Counted from the stretch's first letter, positions 45,251 to 55,258 are shown. The stretch is DNA of 64,000 nucleotides from Polaribacter sp. BAL334 (GCF_015767435.1 NZ_JADWOV010000255.1:1-64000), one strand, 5' to 3'. A program made the numbers and translations. The notes: generated by a model from the sequence alone, not told the origin.

Positions 45251-46414
45251 ATGAAAAATATACTTTTTGTTCATCAATCTGCAGATTTGTATGGTTCAGA
45301 TAAAACACTTTTATTGCTTGTTAAATCTTTAAAAGATACTATAAATCCAATTGTAGTTGTTCCTGAAGAAGGGCCGTTAACGGATGAGTTAAAAAAAAAT
45401 GGTGTTGAGGTTTTAATAATACCTGTTTTAAAAGTTTCTAGAGATCTTTTTACTTTCAAAGAAATTTTAAAATTTCCTTTTCAAATAATTAAAGCAATTT
45501 ATAAACTTAGAAAAAAAATTGGAAATAGAAAAATTGATATCATTCATTCCAATACACTAGCCGTTTTTTTGGGGGCATTTTATGGGAAACTATTCCGAAT
45601 TAAACACGTTTGGCATGTTCACGAAATTATTTTATATCCCAAAATTGCTGCAAAATCGTACCCTTTTTTAGTAAATTGGTTCTCAGATGAGGTAGTATTT
45701 AACTCTTTAGCGTCTGCTGAAAATTTATTTACTGGCAAAAATACTCTACAATTAAAATCCCAAATTATATATAATGGCATACATAGGGCTCAATCATTTC
45801 TGGCTGATGAAGAACGGAATTTAATCAGAAAAAATTTATTTAAAAGCATACAAAATAATTCCATAATAATTGGATTGGTTGGAAGAATAAATAAACATAA
45901 AGGTCAACAATTATTACTTTCTGTTTTTGATAAATTAAAAAAGGAAAGCTCAAAAAATATATATTTATTATTTATTGGTTCTACTATAAAGTCACAACAG
46001 TTTTTATTAGACGTACTACAAAGGGAGATTCAAAATAGAAATATTGAAGATGTGGTTACAATAATCGATTTTCAAAAAGATATTTGGAAATATTACGATT
46101 GTTTAGATATCATTGTTGTTCCAACAACAGACCCTGAACCTTTTGGTTTGGTTGCAGTTGAAGGAATGCTTTCAAAAAAACCTGTAATCGCTGCCAATCA
46201 CGGAGGTTTAAAAGAAATTGTGGTGCATCAAAAAACAGGATTGTTATTTGAGCCATGCAATGAATCTGATTTAAAAAACGCTATTGAAACACTCATAAAA
46301 AATCAACATTTGATTGAATTATTTGGTTTGGAGGGTGAAAAAAGAGCAAAATCTGAATTTTCCTTAGAAAATTATATCAAGAGCTTTAGAGAACTCTATG
46401 ATAAGAAATTATAA
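45251..46414 (+). CDS. GT4 glycosyltransferase
   Basis: 387 residues, two Rossmann-like halves (GT-B). The N-terminal acceptor half begins I-L-F-V-H-Q-S-A-D-L-Y-G-S-D-K-T. The C-terminal half contains G-L-V-G-R-I-N-K-H-K-G and E-P-F-G-L-V-A-V-E-G-M, the E-x7-E donor-phosphate motif. It transfers a sugar with retention in repeat-unit assembly. Substrate not readable. Confidence 0.9.
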   Translation: MKNILFVHQSADLYGSDKTLLLLVKSLKDTINPIVVVPEEGPLTDELKKNGVEVLIIPVLKVSRDLFTFKEILKFPFQIIKAIYKLRKKIGNRKIDIIHSNTLAVFLGAFYGKLFRIKHVWHVHEIILYPKIAAKSYPFLVNWFSDEVVFNSLASAENLFTGKNTLQLKSQIIYNGIHRAQSFLADEERNLIRKNLFKSIQNNSIIIGLVGRINKHKGQQLLLSVFDKLKKESSKNIYLLFIGSTIKSQQFLLDVLQREIQNRNIEDVVTIIDFQKDIWKYYDCLDIIVVPTTDPEPFGLVAVEGMLSKKPVIAANHGGLKEIVVHQKTGLLFEPCNESDLKNAIETLIKNQHLIELFGLEGEKRAKSEFSLENYIKSFRELYDKKL

Positions 46415-46462
46415 AAATAATACGTTATATTAAAAGATTAAATGAAATAACTCAGAACGTAA

Positions 46463-47707
46463 ATGGTTACCATAAATAAGTATCAAGCTCTTTTTGGATT
46501 TATAACATTTTTAATCATTCAATTTTCAATATTTGAATTGCATTTTGGGATATATGTATTAACGAGTTTCATTTGTTTTTCAACAATTTCTAAAAATGTT
46601 ATCAATCTTATTTCTTACATTATTATTTTATTAATAATTGCGGGTATTTCATCCATATTTCAAAAACCCACGTTATACGATTTCATTAAGGATTTTGCGT
46701 ATTTTACAAAGCCCATTATTGCGTTAATTGCAGGCTATTTATTGGCAAAAAAAATAGCCGATTTTTCAAGTTTTTTAAGAACATTCATCTATGTGGTTTG
46801 TTTGCTTTCGGTGTTTCATATATTCAATATTTTTCTCAATGTTGATTTTTCTCAAGCCTCTGTTACAAAAATCAGAACAATTGGAGGGATTTCTAATTTA
46901 TCAGAAGTGATTGCATTGACAATTATTATTGCCTCATATCGAATTCAATTTTTGGATGTAATTAAAAATAAACTACTCAAAAAAGTAATTTTAAGTATTA
47001 TTTTTCTATCATTTTTTCTCTATTTTTCTAGAACCATGTTTGTTTCTTTAGGATTGTTTTTATTGGCTATTTTTGGCTATTTAAAAATCACTTCAAAAGG
47101 CTTGAAATATGGATTTTTAGCATTATCAGCTTTTTTACTATTTTATGTGTATCTTTTTAATGCCAATTTAGAACGTGATAAACCTGGATTAGAATCTTTT
47201 TTATACAAATTAAAAATAGCTCCTTCCGAAATTTTTACTCCTATTAGAACAGTAGATCCAAACAATCATGCCTATTTATGGGATCATTGGAGGGCTTATG
47301 AGGCAACTTTGGCAATTGATCAAATAAATACTCCTGTAACTTTTCTGATAGGAAAAGGTTTAGGAGCTTTAGTCGATTTGAAATTTAAAGTATATCTTGG
47401 CGATTCAGAAATGAGATATATTCCTATGCTTCATAATGGTTTTGTGCTTGTTTTTTTTAAAACGGGTATCATTGGATTTTTTATTTACCTCCTTTTTTTA
47501 ATCAATATGTACCTTTTTGCATATGCAAAAATAACATCAGAGAAAACGAGAATCATCAATAATTTAATTTCAGGTTTTGGGGTTTATTTCATATTTTCTT
47601 CATTAATTATTAGTGGGATATATAATATTGAGGACTTTTATATGTTTATAGTTGGAACACTACTTTTTTTTAGAAAAGAGGCTAAAATTAATTTGATTGA
47701 AGAATGA
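46463..47707 (+). CDS. O-antigen polymerase/ligase-type membrane protein (first of two)
   Basis: 414 residues with about 10-12 membrane helices and a large outer loop around residues 230-320 (I-R-T-V-D-P-N-N-H, G-K-G-L-G-A-L-V), which is the Wzy/WaaL architecture. These proteins share topology more than sequence, so polymerase and ligase cannot be separated by eye. It overlaps the DUF1972 glycosyltransferase gene by 4 bp. Confidence 0.75.
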   Translation: MVTINKYQALFGFITFLIIQFSIFELHFGIYVLTSFICFSTISKNVINLISYIIILLIIAGISSIFQKPTLYDFIKDFAYFTKPIIALIAGYLLAKKIADFSSFLRTFIYVVCLLSVFHIFNIFLNVDFSQASVTKIRTIGGISNLSEVIALTIIIASYRIQFLDVIKNKLLKKVILSIIFLSFFLYFSRTMFVSLGLFLLAIFGYLKITSKGLKYGFLALSAFLLFYVYLFNANLERDKPGLESFLYKLKIAPSEIFTPIRTVDPNNHAYLWDHWRAYEATLAIDQINTPVTFLIGKGLGALVDLKFKVYLGDSEMRYIPMLHNGFVLVFFKTGIIGFFIYLLFLINMYLFAYAKITSEKTRIINNLISGFGVYFIFSSLIISGIYNIEDFYMFIVGTLLFFRKEAKINLIEE

Positions 47708-48807
47708 AAATAGCGATTATTGGAACGAGAGGAATTCCGAATCATTATGGTGGTTTTGAGCAATTTGCAGAATATTTAGCGGTTTATTTAGTAAAGCATA
47801 ATTGCGAAGTGTATGTGTATAATTCTTCTAACCATCCATACAAAGAGAAGACGTTCAATGGCGTAAACATCATTCACTGTAATGATCCAGAAAATAAAGT
47901 GGGTACTGTTGGGCAGTTCATTTATGATTTGAATTGTATCCTTGATACCCGCAAAAAAGACCTTGATGTTATTCTTCAATTAGGATATACAAGCAGTTCT
48001 ATTTGGTCGTTTGTTTTTCCTAAAAAACCTCTTATTATTACCAATATGGATGGCTTGGAATGGAAGAGAAGTAAATATAATTTTTTAGTAAAACAGTTTT
48101 TGAAATTTGCGGAAAGATTAGCTGCCAAATACAGTGATTTTCTAGTTGCAGATTCTGAAGGCATCAAAAAATATATCGATAAAAAGTATCAAAAAGATTC
48201 TAAATTTATAGCATATGGTTGTGAGGTTGTATCTGATGTTGATGAGAGTATTCTTAAAAAATATCATGTTGAGAAGTATGGTTACAATATGCTCATTGCT
48301 AGGATGGAACCAGAAAATAATGTGGAAACAATTCTTGACGGAGTTGTATTAAGCGATTCAAAAACACCATTTTTAGTTATTGGAGATTATACAATCAATA
48401 ATTTTGGTCAAAGAATTAAAGAGAAATTTAGTAATAATTCGCAAATTATATTTTTAGGTAGTATTTATAATAATTACGAGTTAAATGTTTTGAGGTTTTT
48501 CTGTAATTTTTACTTTCATGGGCATTCTGTTGGGGGCACAAACCCGTCTTTATTAGAAGCCATGGGTTCAAGTAATTTTATTATTGCACATAATAATATT
48601 TTCAATAAAGCGGTTTTGAAAGAAAATGCTTACTATTTTTATACCCCAGAAGATGTTAGTTTTTATTTGAAAAATAAAGATAAAAAACTTGAAGAAGGTA
48701 AAATTCAAAGAAATCTTGAAAAAATAAACAACGAGTATGATATTAACAAAATAAATGGCAGCTATCTATCCTTTTTTGATGAATGCTTACAAAAAAAGCA
48801 TCAGTAA
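47704..48807 (+). CDS. Glycosyltransferase with DUF1972 N-terminal domain (rhamnosyltransferase-like)
   Basis: 367 residues. The N-terminus I-A-I-I-G-T-R-G-I-P-N-H-Y-G-G-F-E-Q-F is the diagnostic start of DUF1972, the acceptor half of several bacterial rhamnosyltransferases. The C-terminal half is a GT4-type donor domain with H-G-H-S-V-G-G-T-N-P-S-L-L-E-A-M-G. A rhamnose or other deoxysugar donor fits the rfb genes upstream, but this is inference. Its 3' end overlaps the next gene. Confidence 0.87.
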   Translation: MKIAIIGTRGIPNHYGGFEQFAEYLAVYLVKHNCEVYVYNSSNHPYKEKTFNGVNIIHCNDPENKVGTVGQFIYDLNCILDTRKKDLDVILQLGYTSSSIWSFVFPKKPLIITNMDGLEWKRSKYNFLVKQFLKFAERLAAKYSDFLVADSEGIKKYIDKKYQKDSKFIAYGCEVVSDVDESILKKYHVEKYGYNMLIARMEPENNVETILDGVVLSDSKTPFLVIGDYTINNFGQRIKEKFSNNSQIIFLGSIYNNYELNVLRFFCNFYFHGHSVGGTNPSLLEAMGSSNFIIAHNNIFNKAVLKENAYYFYTPEDVSFYLKNKDKKLEEGKIQRNLEKINNEYDINKINGSYLSFFDECLQKKHQ

Positions 48808-49993
48808 TATTGACGAATTATTAGTTACTCTTATTTTAATTACACTACCACTTGGGGGGTATGCCATCAATAGCATCGTTGTAATTTTGTTTTTTTTACT
48901 CAGTGTTTATAGGTATTTTACTTCAAAACCATCAATAGTTTTTTCAAAATTACCTTTTTTATTTATTGCTTTTTATGTATTGTGTATCTTATCATTACTT
49001 TGGACAGATTCTATTAAAAATACTTTTGATGGATTAATTCGTTTTTTATCGTATTTAGTACTTCCTTTAGCTTTTGTGATAAATGCAGAAAACACATTCA
49101 GCATTGATAAAATCTTTGAGAGATTTTCAAAATCGATGGTCCTTTTCGCTTTGTATTGCCTAATTATTGGATTCATAAAGGTTCTTAAATACGATGACAT
49201 CAATTTCTTATTTTATCATGAATTAAGTGGAAATTTAAGTCAATTAAATGCTATTTATTTATCCGTTTTCATCAGTTTGGCTATTGGATTTTTTTTATTT
49301 AAAAGTAAAAAATCAAAAGCAACACTTTTTTATGCCATTTTTTTAGGTGTTTTTTTGGTGTTACTTTCCTCGAAAATCATCATTTCAATGACTTTTGTAT
49401 TCATTATATGGTATTTTTTAAAAAATAATATTTTAAAAAAAGTAAAACCTATACATTTTATTACGGTTATTCTGATGTCGTTTATTTTTATGATTTCTTC
49501 TATAAACCTTGTAAACCGTTTTAAAACTGAATATGAAAAAACTAAAATCAATGAGGTTTTAGAAACAAAAGATTTTGGACATGTATATCTCTGGACAGGT
49601 GTTGGTTTAAGGGTTTTCCAAACAAAAGCCTTTCTAGAAATATTGACCGAAAAAAAAAGAATATTCTTGGGAAGTGGTTTACATAATTCTCAGGAAGACC
49701 TTAATAATAAGTACAAAGAATACAATTTATACCCAGGTTTTTTAAACTATAATTTTCACAATCAATACTTGCAAGTACTTGCAGAATTAGGATTGATCGG
49801 ATTCAGTTTATTAGTATTAATTTTGTATCTTGTACTCTATAAATCGATTATTGAAAAAGATTATTTTGCATTATTTTTTATCATATTAATAGGGACAGTT
49901 TGTATTACAGAATCATTTTTATGGAGACAAAGAGGAATGATTTTTTTTATTACAATAACGTTGTTAATCAATCAAAAGCTAAAAAAAATATAG
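48779..49993 (+). CDS. O-antigen ligase/polymerase-type membrane protein (second of two)
   Basis: 404 residues from ATG 48779, giving M-N-A-Y-K-K-S before the first helix. ATG 48755 would add eight residues and extend the overlap with the previous gene to 53 bp. About 11 membrane helices and a long outer loop (G-S-G-L-H-N-S-Q-E-D and N-F-H-N-Q-Y-L-Q) with the N-x-H-N-x-Y/F pattern of O-antigen ligase/Wzy_C proteins. Two such proteins in one locus suggest one polymerase and one ligase. Confidence 0.82.
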   Translation: MNAYKKSISNIDELLVTLILITLPLGGYAINSIVVILFFLLSVYRYFTSKPSIVFSKLPFLFIAFYVLCILSLLWTDSIKNTFDGLIRFLSYLVLPLAFVINAENTFSIDKIFERFSKSMVLFALYCLIIGFIKVLKYDDINFLFYHELSGNLSQLNAIYLSVFISLAIGFFLFKSKKSKATLFYAIFLGVFLVLLSSKIIISMTFVFIIWYFLKNNILKKVKPIHFITVILMSFIFMISSINLVNRFKTEYEKTKINEVLETKDFGHVYLWTGVGLRVFQTKAFLEILTEKKRIFLGSGLHNSQEDLNNKYKEYNLYPGFLNYNFHNQYLQVLAELGLIGFSLLVLILYLVLYKSIIEKDYFALFFIILIGTVCITESFLWRQRGMIFFITITLLINQKLKKI

Positions 49994-49996
49994 TTC

Positions 49997-51349
49997 TTGA
50001 AACGTAAAAAATACATATCTATTAGGTCATTAGTTATTCTAATCGATTTAATCTGTATTGTCGGAATAAAGTATGCTGTTTCCGACAGAATGTATTTTAA
50101 TTTCCCATTTTTAACGTACAGCTCCATTTTTTGGTTTTTTATTGCATACTACAACAAATTTTATGTTGTTCATAGTTACACTCATTTTATTGATTTAGTA
50201 CGATTACTCATCACACAGTTTTTCGTATTTAGTCTTGCTTACTTTAGTTATTTCACCCTTTTTAAAGAAGGTGAAGTCATTGACAATCAATTCTTAATTC
50301 TTGGATTGATTTTTGGCTTTGTTACTTTTTTTAAGTTTTTTATATTTTTTGTTCAAAAGGAATTCAGAATTAAGCAAAAAGAATTCAAGAAAGTAGTATT
50401 GTTTGGAGATGTAAATAGCGCAACAAAACTGGAATCATTATTTAAAGAAAAAATTGAATTTGGATATGAGTTTTACGGATTTTTCTCAAGAAAAAAAGAA
50501 GAATCTCCTAAATATTTAGGACATGCAAAAGAAGGATTTGAATTTGTGTTAGCACATAAAATCGAAGAAATATATTGCGATCCTGCACATTTTTCTGATA
50601 AATATTTAATTAAAATCAGACAGTTTTCTGAAGAGCATGATCTTGAATTGAGATTTTTGCCTGAGACAAAAGCCATTTATAGTAAGGATTTTACCTTAGA
50701 CTATTTAGGGACTGTACCCATTTTAAAACCAAAACCACTTCCTTTTGAAAAAATAGAAACTCATGTTATTAAAAGGTTATTTGATATCCTTTTTTCTTTA
50801 ACAGTTTGTGTATTTATATTATCTTGGCTCCTTCCAATATTATGGATTATCGTAAAAAGTGATTCAAAAGGACCCTTATTTTTCAAGCAAAAAAGAGATG
50901 GATTGGATGGGAAACAATTTTATTGTTACAAATTGAGATCAATGGTAATAAATGATGATGCTGATAAAATTTCAGCAACAAAAAATGACCCAAGAATTAC
51001 AAAAGTGGGTGCTTTTTTAAGAAAATCAAGTATTGATGAATTGCCACAATTTTTTAATGTGCTTTTTGGTGATATGAGTGTAGTTGGGCCTCGACCTCAT
51101 ATCAATGTTCAAAATGAAAAATATGCTTCTGAAATTGACAATTATTTATTGCGAAATTCAGTAAAACCAGGCATTACAGGTCTTGCACAAATAAGTGGTT
51201 TTAGAGGAGAAGTAACAAAAAAATCAGACATTAAAAATAGAGTTCGTTTAGATGTTTTTTATATTGAAAATTGGTCTTTTTTCTTAGATGTAAAAATAGT
51301 CATACAAACATTTTTAAACTTTTTTAAAAAAGAAGAGAAGGCATATTAG
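49997..51349 (+). CDS. Initiating sugar-phosphate transferase (polyprenyl glycosylphosphotransferase, WcaJ/WbaP type)
   Basis: 450 residues from a TTG start (no suitable ATG; the product begins M-K-R-K-K-Y). N-terminal membrane helices (about 10-125), a CoA-binding-like middle domain (K-K-V-V-L-F-G-D-V), one further helix near 265-285 and the bacterial sugar transferase domain: K-R-L-F-D-I, Y-K-L-R-S-M-V, S-I-D-E-L-P-Q-F-F-N-V-L and G-P-R-P-H. It moves sugar phosphate onto undecaprenyl phosphate to begin the repeat unit. Coupling is tight (3 bp after the ligase-like gene, 0 bp before the next). Confidence 0.92.
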   Translation: MKRKKYISIRSLVILIDLICIVGIKYAVSDRMYFNFPFLTYSSIFWFFIAYYNKFYVVHSYTHFIDLVRLLITQFFVFSLAYFSYFTLFKEGEVIDNQFLILGLIFGFVTFFKFFIFFVQKEFRIKQKEFKKVVLFGDVNSATKLESLFKEKIEFGYEFYGFFSRKKEESPKYLGHAKEGFEFVLAHKIEEIYCDPAHFSDKYLIKIRQFSEEHDLELRFLPETKAIYSKDFTLDYLGTVPILKPKPLPFEKIETHVIKRLFDILFSLTVCVFILSWLLPILWIIVKSDSKGPLFFKQKRDGLDGKQFYCYKLRSMVINDDADKISATKNDPRITKVGAFLRKSSIDELPQFFNVLFGDMSVVGPRPHINVQNEKYASEIDNYLLRNSVKPGITGLAQISGFRGEVTKKSDIKNRVRLDVFYIENWSFFLDVKIVIQTFLNFFKKEEKAY

Positions 51350-52123
51350 ATGAGAGAAAACATAATTTTGACAGGGTCAATTGTTTTGTATGAAGAGAAT
51401 TTAACGGATTTAGATGCTACAATTCAATCCTTTTTAAACATTCCAATTTCAAACAAGATACTTTATTTGATAGATAATACAGATGAAAACTTTTATGAAT
51501 ATGTTTTTGTTCTTGAAAATATTCAATACATTCCATCAGAAAAAAATATTGGATTTGGAGCTGGTCACAACAGTGTCATTGAAAAAATCAAAAAAACTTC
51601 AGACTATCATTTGATTTTAAATCCCGATGTAAGTTTTAAAGAAAAAGTAATTCCAAATCTTATTTTGCAATTGGAAAAATATCCTGATGTTGCCATGATT
51701 GCTCCTAGAGTTTTCTTTCCTGATGGCAGTCATCAATATTCATGCAGAAGATATCCAGTGATTAGTGAGTTGCTTGCAAGAAGATTTACGTTCTTACATC
51801 TTATTTTTAAAAATAAAGTTTTTAAAGGTGAATACCGTGAAAAAAACCTATCAGAACCCTTTTTTGCAGAGTATTTGACAGGCTGTTTTCAATTGTATAA
51901 AACCGAAGATTTTCTTGCTTTAAACGGTTTTGATGAGCGCTATTTTTTATATATGGAGGATGTTGATATTTGTAAAAAAATTGATCTTTTAGGAAAGAAA
52001 AAATTATATTATCCACAAGAGCAAATTATTCATATTTTAAAACAAGGGTCTTTAAAAAATGCTAATCTTTTTTTTAGTCACCTTTCATCTGCAATAAAGT
52101 ATTTTTTAAAGTGGGGATTTTAG
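51350..52123 (+). CDS. GT2 glycosyltransferase (WbbL/rhamnosyltransferase-like)
   Basis: 257 residues. The segments E-K-N-I-G-F-G-A-G-H-N, I-L-N-P-D-V-S-F (the D-x-D-like metal site) and G-F-D-E-R-Y-F-L-Y-M-E-D-V-D-I-C-K-K are those of WbbL-type GT2 enzymes, which often use dTDP-L-rhamnose. It directly follows the sugar-phosphate transferase and is the last gene of the locus. The donor is inferred from family and context only. Confidence 0.87.
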   Translation: MRENIILTGSIVLYEENLTDLDATIQSFLNIPISNKILYLIDNTDENFYEYVFVLENIQYIPSEKNIGFGAGHNSVIEKIKKTSDYHLILNPDVSFKEKVIPNLILQLEKYPDVAMIAPRVFFPDGSHQYSCRRYPVISELLARRFTFLHLIFKNKVFKGEYREKNLSEPFFAEYLTGCFQLYKTEDFLALNGFDERYFLYMEDVDICKKIDLLGKKKLYYPQEQIIHILKQGSLKNANLFFSHLSSAIKYFLKWGF

Positions 52124-52142
52124 TTTCCAACTTTTTTTAAAA

Positions 52143-52150
52143 TATATTTG
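52143..52150 (+). promoter_or_regulatory. -7 box of the purD promoter
   Basis: TATATTTG fits TAnnTTTG and lies 18 bp before ATG 52169. It includes the in-frame TTG at 52148, arguing against that start. No clear -33 element. Confidence 0.45.
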
Positions 52151-52168
52151 CAAACAAATCAACAAAAA

Positions 52169-53443
52169 ATGAAGGTACTTATTTTAGGTTCAGGAGGAAG
52201 AGAGCACGCTTTTGCTTTCAAATTAGCCGAAAGTAACAAAATCACACAACTTTTTGTAGCTCCAGGAAATGCAGGAACACAAGAATTGGCTATCAATTTA
52301 GACATCAATCCAACAGATTTTGAGGCTGTAAAAAAAGCTGTTTTAGAGAATGCTATTGAAATGGTAGTTGTGGGTCCAGAAGCACCTTTGGTGGCAGGAA
52401 TTCATGATTTTTTTCTTGCGGATGCTACGTTAAATCACATTCCTGTGATAGGCCCTAAAAAAGATGGTGCTTTGCTGGAAGGAAGTAAAGATTTTTCAAA
52501 AAAATTCATGCAAAAACATGGAATTCCAACTGCAAAATATCAATCTTTTACGAATGAAACCTTAGAAAATGGATTCAAATTTCTCGAAACTTTACAACCT
52601 CCTTTTGTACTAAAAGCAGATGGTTTGGCTGCAGGAAAAGGGGTTTTGATTTTACATTCTTTGGCAGAAGCAAAAGCGGAATTGAAAGAAATGTTGACAA
52701 ATCAAAAATTTGGGGAAGCTTCATCAACTGTGGTAATTGAAGAATTTTTGAAAGGAATTGAATTGTCAGTTTTTGTATTGACAGATGGAAAATCATACAA
52801 AATATTGCCTTCAGCAAAAGATTATAAAAGAATTGGAGAAGGAGATGCAGGATTGAATACTGGTGGAATGGGTGCCATCTCTCCTGTGCCATTTGCGGAT
52901 GAAGATTTCATCAATAAAGTAGAGGAATTAGTGGTGAAACCAACCATAGCTGGACTGCAAAAAGACGGAATTGATTATCGTGGTTTTATTTTCATTGGGT
53001 TGATGAATGATGCTGGAAATCCATCTGTTGTTGAATATAATGTGAGAATGGGAGATCCTGAAACCGAAGTTGTAATACCAAGAATTGAATCGGATTTGTT
53101 TGAATTATTTGAGGGTGTTGCCCATCAAACTTTGCATGAAAAATCGTTTCAAGTTTCTTCAAAAACAGCAACAACTGTCATGTTGGTTTCTGGTGGTTAT
53201 CCAGATGAATATGAAAAAAATAAAGAAATTGTAGGTTTTGAAAACGTAGAAAACTCTATTGTTTTTCATGCAGGAACTACCCTGAAAAATGGGAAAGTAG
53301 TTTCGAATGGAGGCAGAGTAATGGCAATAACTTCTTTTGGAAATACGATGGAAGAGGCTTTAGAAAAAAGTTATAAAAGCATAGATAAAATCTGCTTCGA
53401 AAAAATGTATTTCAGAAAAGATATTGGTTTTGATTTGAAATAA
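52169..53443 (+). CDS. purD: Phosphoribosylamine-glycine ligase (GAR synthetase)
   Basis: 424 residues from ATG 52169, typical length. Second step of purine synthesis in the cytoplasm. L-I-L-G-S-G-G-R-E-H-A begins the N domain, V-L-K-A-D-G-L-A-A-G-K-G-V is the ATP-grasp loop, and N-V-R-M-G-D-P-E-T-E carries the metal-binding Glu/Asp/Asn set. It is a housekeeping gene that ends the polysaccharide region and converges with the histidine kinase gene 8 bp away. Confidence 0.97.
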   Translation: MKVLILGSGGREHAFAFKLAESNKITQLFVAPGNAGTQELAINLDINPTDFEAVKKAVLENAIEMVVVGPEAPLVAGIHDFFLADATLNHIPVIGPKKDGALLEGSKDFSKKFMQKHGIPTAKYQSFTNETLENGFKFLETLQPPFVLKADGLAAGKGVLILHSLAEAKAELKEMLTNQKFGEASSTVVIEEFLKGIELSVFVLTDGKSYKILPSAKDYKRIGEGDAGLNTGGMGAISPVPFADEDFINKVEELVVKPTIAGLQKDGIDYRGFIFIGLMNDAGNPSVVEYNVRMGDPETEVVIPRIESDLFELFEGVAHQTLHEKSFQVSSKTATTVMLVSGGYPDEYEKNKEIVGFENVENSIVFHAGTTLKNGKVVSNGGRVMAITSFGNTMEEALEKSYKSIDKICFEKMYFRKDIGFDLK

Positions 53444-53451
53444 AATCAATA

Positions 53452-54492
53452 TTATTTCGCTTTTTCAATCGTAAAAGAAAACTCAGATCCTTCTCCATAA
53501 GTACTTTTTAGGAGTATGTTTTCATTGTGAGCTTCTAAGATGTGTTTTACAATTGACAATCCTAATCCAGATCCACCTTGTTCTCTTGACCTGCTTTGAT
53601 CTACTCTGTAAAATCGCTCAAAAAGTCTTGATAAGTGTTGTTTTTGAATGCCTTCCCCATTGTCAATCACTTTCACAATGAATTTATGATCGTTATAAGC
53701 TTCAACACCAACAACGGTAGTTCCATTTGGCTTGCCATATTTGATAGAATTTACCACCAAATTGATCAGCACTTGCTCAATTTTTTCAATATCTGCTTTT
53801 ACAAACATTGGAAATTCATAAATCCTATCAAATTGTAAGGTAATATTTCTTTTTTTAGCTCTCATTTCAAACAAATCAAATACATTTTGAATGAGTTCTA
53901 AAATATTAAAAACTTCTACATTAAGTTTTAAACTTTCGGTTTCTAATTTGGCAATCATATCCAAATCTTTGATGACAGCTACCAATCTCTCTACGCCTTT
54001 ATTTGCCCTGTCAAGATATTTCATACGGATTTGTTTGTCATTAATAGCACCTTCCATCAATGTCAAAATATATCCTTGAACTGTAAAAAGAGGTGTTTTT
54101 AGTTCATGTGCAACATTTCCTAAAAAATCTCTTCTGAAGGAATCTCTTTCTGTTAAACTTTTGATTTCTAGTCTTTTGCCTTCTACAAATTCTTCCATAC
54201 TTTTTGATATATTTTCAATATCTGTAATGGTTGAATCTTTTTTTAGATTTTTAGCATCCAAAATAGAAACATCATTGTAAATCTTTTTTAGTCGCCTGTA
54301 AATAAAATGTTCTGCTCTGTATTGAATGAAAAAAAAGGAAATTATAAAAAAGGAAAAAATAGCAACTAAAATGGTGTAATTGCCAAGAACATCATGAACA
54401 TAAAAATAAGAAATGGCTGCAATAATGACAAAAAGAAGCGTCAAATAGAAAGCAGACCAAAATGCGTACGAATAGGTTTTTTTGAATTTCAT
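53452..54492 (-). CDS. Sensor histidine kinase (PhoR-like)
   Basis: 346 residues. Two helices (about 10-30 and 39-57) with only about eight residues between them, so no periplasmic sensor domain. A HAMP-like helical segment follows, then the H box F-L-G-N-V-A-H-E-L-K-T-P-L with His129, and N, G1 and G2 boxes (N-L-V-V-N-S-I-K-Y, D-N-G-E-G-I, G-G-S-G-L-G-L-S-I-V). It phosphorylates the response regulator encoded 10 bp upstream. The short sensor resembles PhoR and similar kinases that sense through partner proteins. The phosphate role is inference. Confidence 0.93.
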   Translation of the reverse strand: MKFKKTYSYAFWSAFYLTLLFVIIAAISYFYVHDVLGNYTILVAIFSFFIISFFFIQYRAEHFIYRRLKKIYNDVSILDAKNLKKDSTITDIENISKSMEEFVEGKRLEIKSLTERDSFRRDFLGNVAHELKTPLFTVQGYILTLMEGAINDKQIRMKYLDRANKGVERLVAVIKDLDMIAKLETESLKLNVEVFNILELIQNVFDLFEMRAKKRNITLQFDRIYEFPMFVKADIEKIEQVLINLVVNSIKYGKPNGTTVVGVEAYNDHKFIVKVIDNGEGIQKQHLSRLFERFYRVDQSRSREQGGSGLGLSIVKHILEAHNENILLKSTYGEGSEFSFTIEKAK

Positions 54493-54502
54493 TGCATCAA
54501 AA

Positions 54503-55204
54503 CTACTTATCTTGACCCTTTAAAACAAATTTATAACCAACTCCTTTTACTGTTTTAAAATAATCATCACCAATTTTTTCACGCAATTTTCGAATATGAA
54601 CGTCAATAGTTCTTCCACCTACAACAACTTCATTTCCCCAAACTGTATCTAAAATAGCTTCTCTTTTGAAAACTTTTCCTGGTTTTGAGGTAAGTAATGA
54701 AAATAATTCAAATTCTTTTCTAGGAAGCTCAATTTTTTTGCCAGATTTGTAAATAACATATTCATCTCTGTCAATAACAATATCACCAATTTTAGTATTT
54801 TCTTCCTCATTTTCTGGCTCCGTTTTTAACCTTCTTAGCAATGATTTAATTTTACTAATCAGTACTTTTGGTTTGATAGGTTTTGTGATATAATCATCTG
54901 CACCTGCTTCAAAACCAGCAACTTGAGAATAATCTTCGCCTCTAGCTGTTAAAAAAGCAATAATCACATTTTCCAATGATTTTGTTTTTCTAATTTTTTC
55001 ACAGGCTTCAATACCATCCATTTCAGGCATCATAATATCCAACAAAATCAGATGAGGAATGTGTTTTTTTGCAGCTTTAATAGCCTCTAAACCATTTTCA
55101 GCGGTATAAACTTCATAGCCTTCATTTTTTAGATTGTAACCAACTATTTCCAAAATATCTGGTTCGTCATCTACCAATAGAATTTTAATATCGTTTTTAT
55201 TCAT
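54503..55204 (-). CDS. OmpR/PhoB-family response regulator
   Basis: 233 residues from ATG 55204. An in-frame upstream start at 55228 overlaps the -7 box and is rejected. The receiver domain shows V-D-D-E-P (Asp12, Asp13), the phospho-acceptor Asp56 in L-L-D-I-M-M-P, and a late Lys in I-T-K-P-I. The C-terminal winged helix (about 135-230) contains V-D-V-H-I-R-K-L-R-E-K-I-G and V-K-G-V-G-Y-K-F. It pairs with the kinase downstream. Repeated TTAACAAT-type boxes in the upstream region may be its own sites. Confidence 0.94.
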   Translation of the reverse strand: MNKNDIKILLVDDEPDILEIVGYNLKNEGYEVYTAENGLEAIKAAKKHIPHLILLDIMMPEMDGIEACEKIRKTKSLENVIIAFLTARGEDYSQVAGFEAGADDYITKPIKPKVLISKIKSLLRRLKTEPENEEENTKIGDIVIDRDEYVIYKSGKKIELPRKEFELFSLLTSKPGKVFKREAILDTVWGNEVVVGGRTIDVHIRKLREKIGDDYFKTVKGVGYKFVLKGQDK

Positions 55205-55225
55205 ATAATTTATATAGAAATCGTT

Positions 55226-55233
55226 CAAAAATA
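55226..55233 (-). promoter_or_regulatory. -7 box of the response regulator promoter
   Basis: On the minus strand TATTTTTG fits TAnnTTTG, 21 bp before ATG 55204. Confidence 0.45.
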
Positions 55234-55258
55234 CTCATAATTTTGTAAGAAATTGTTG

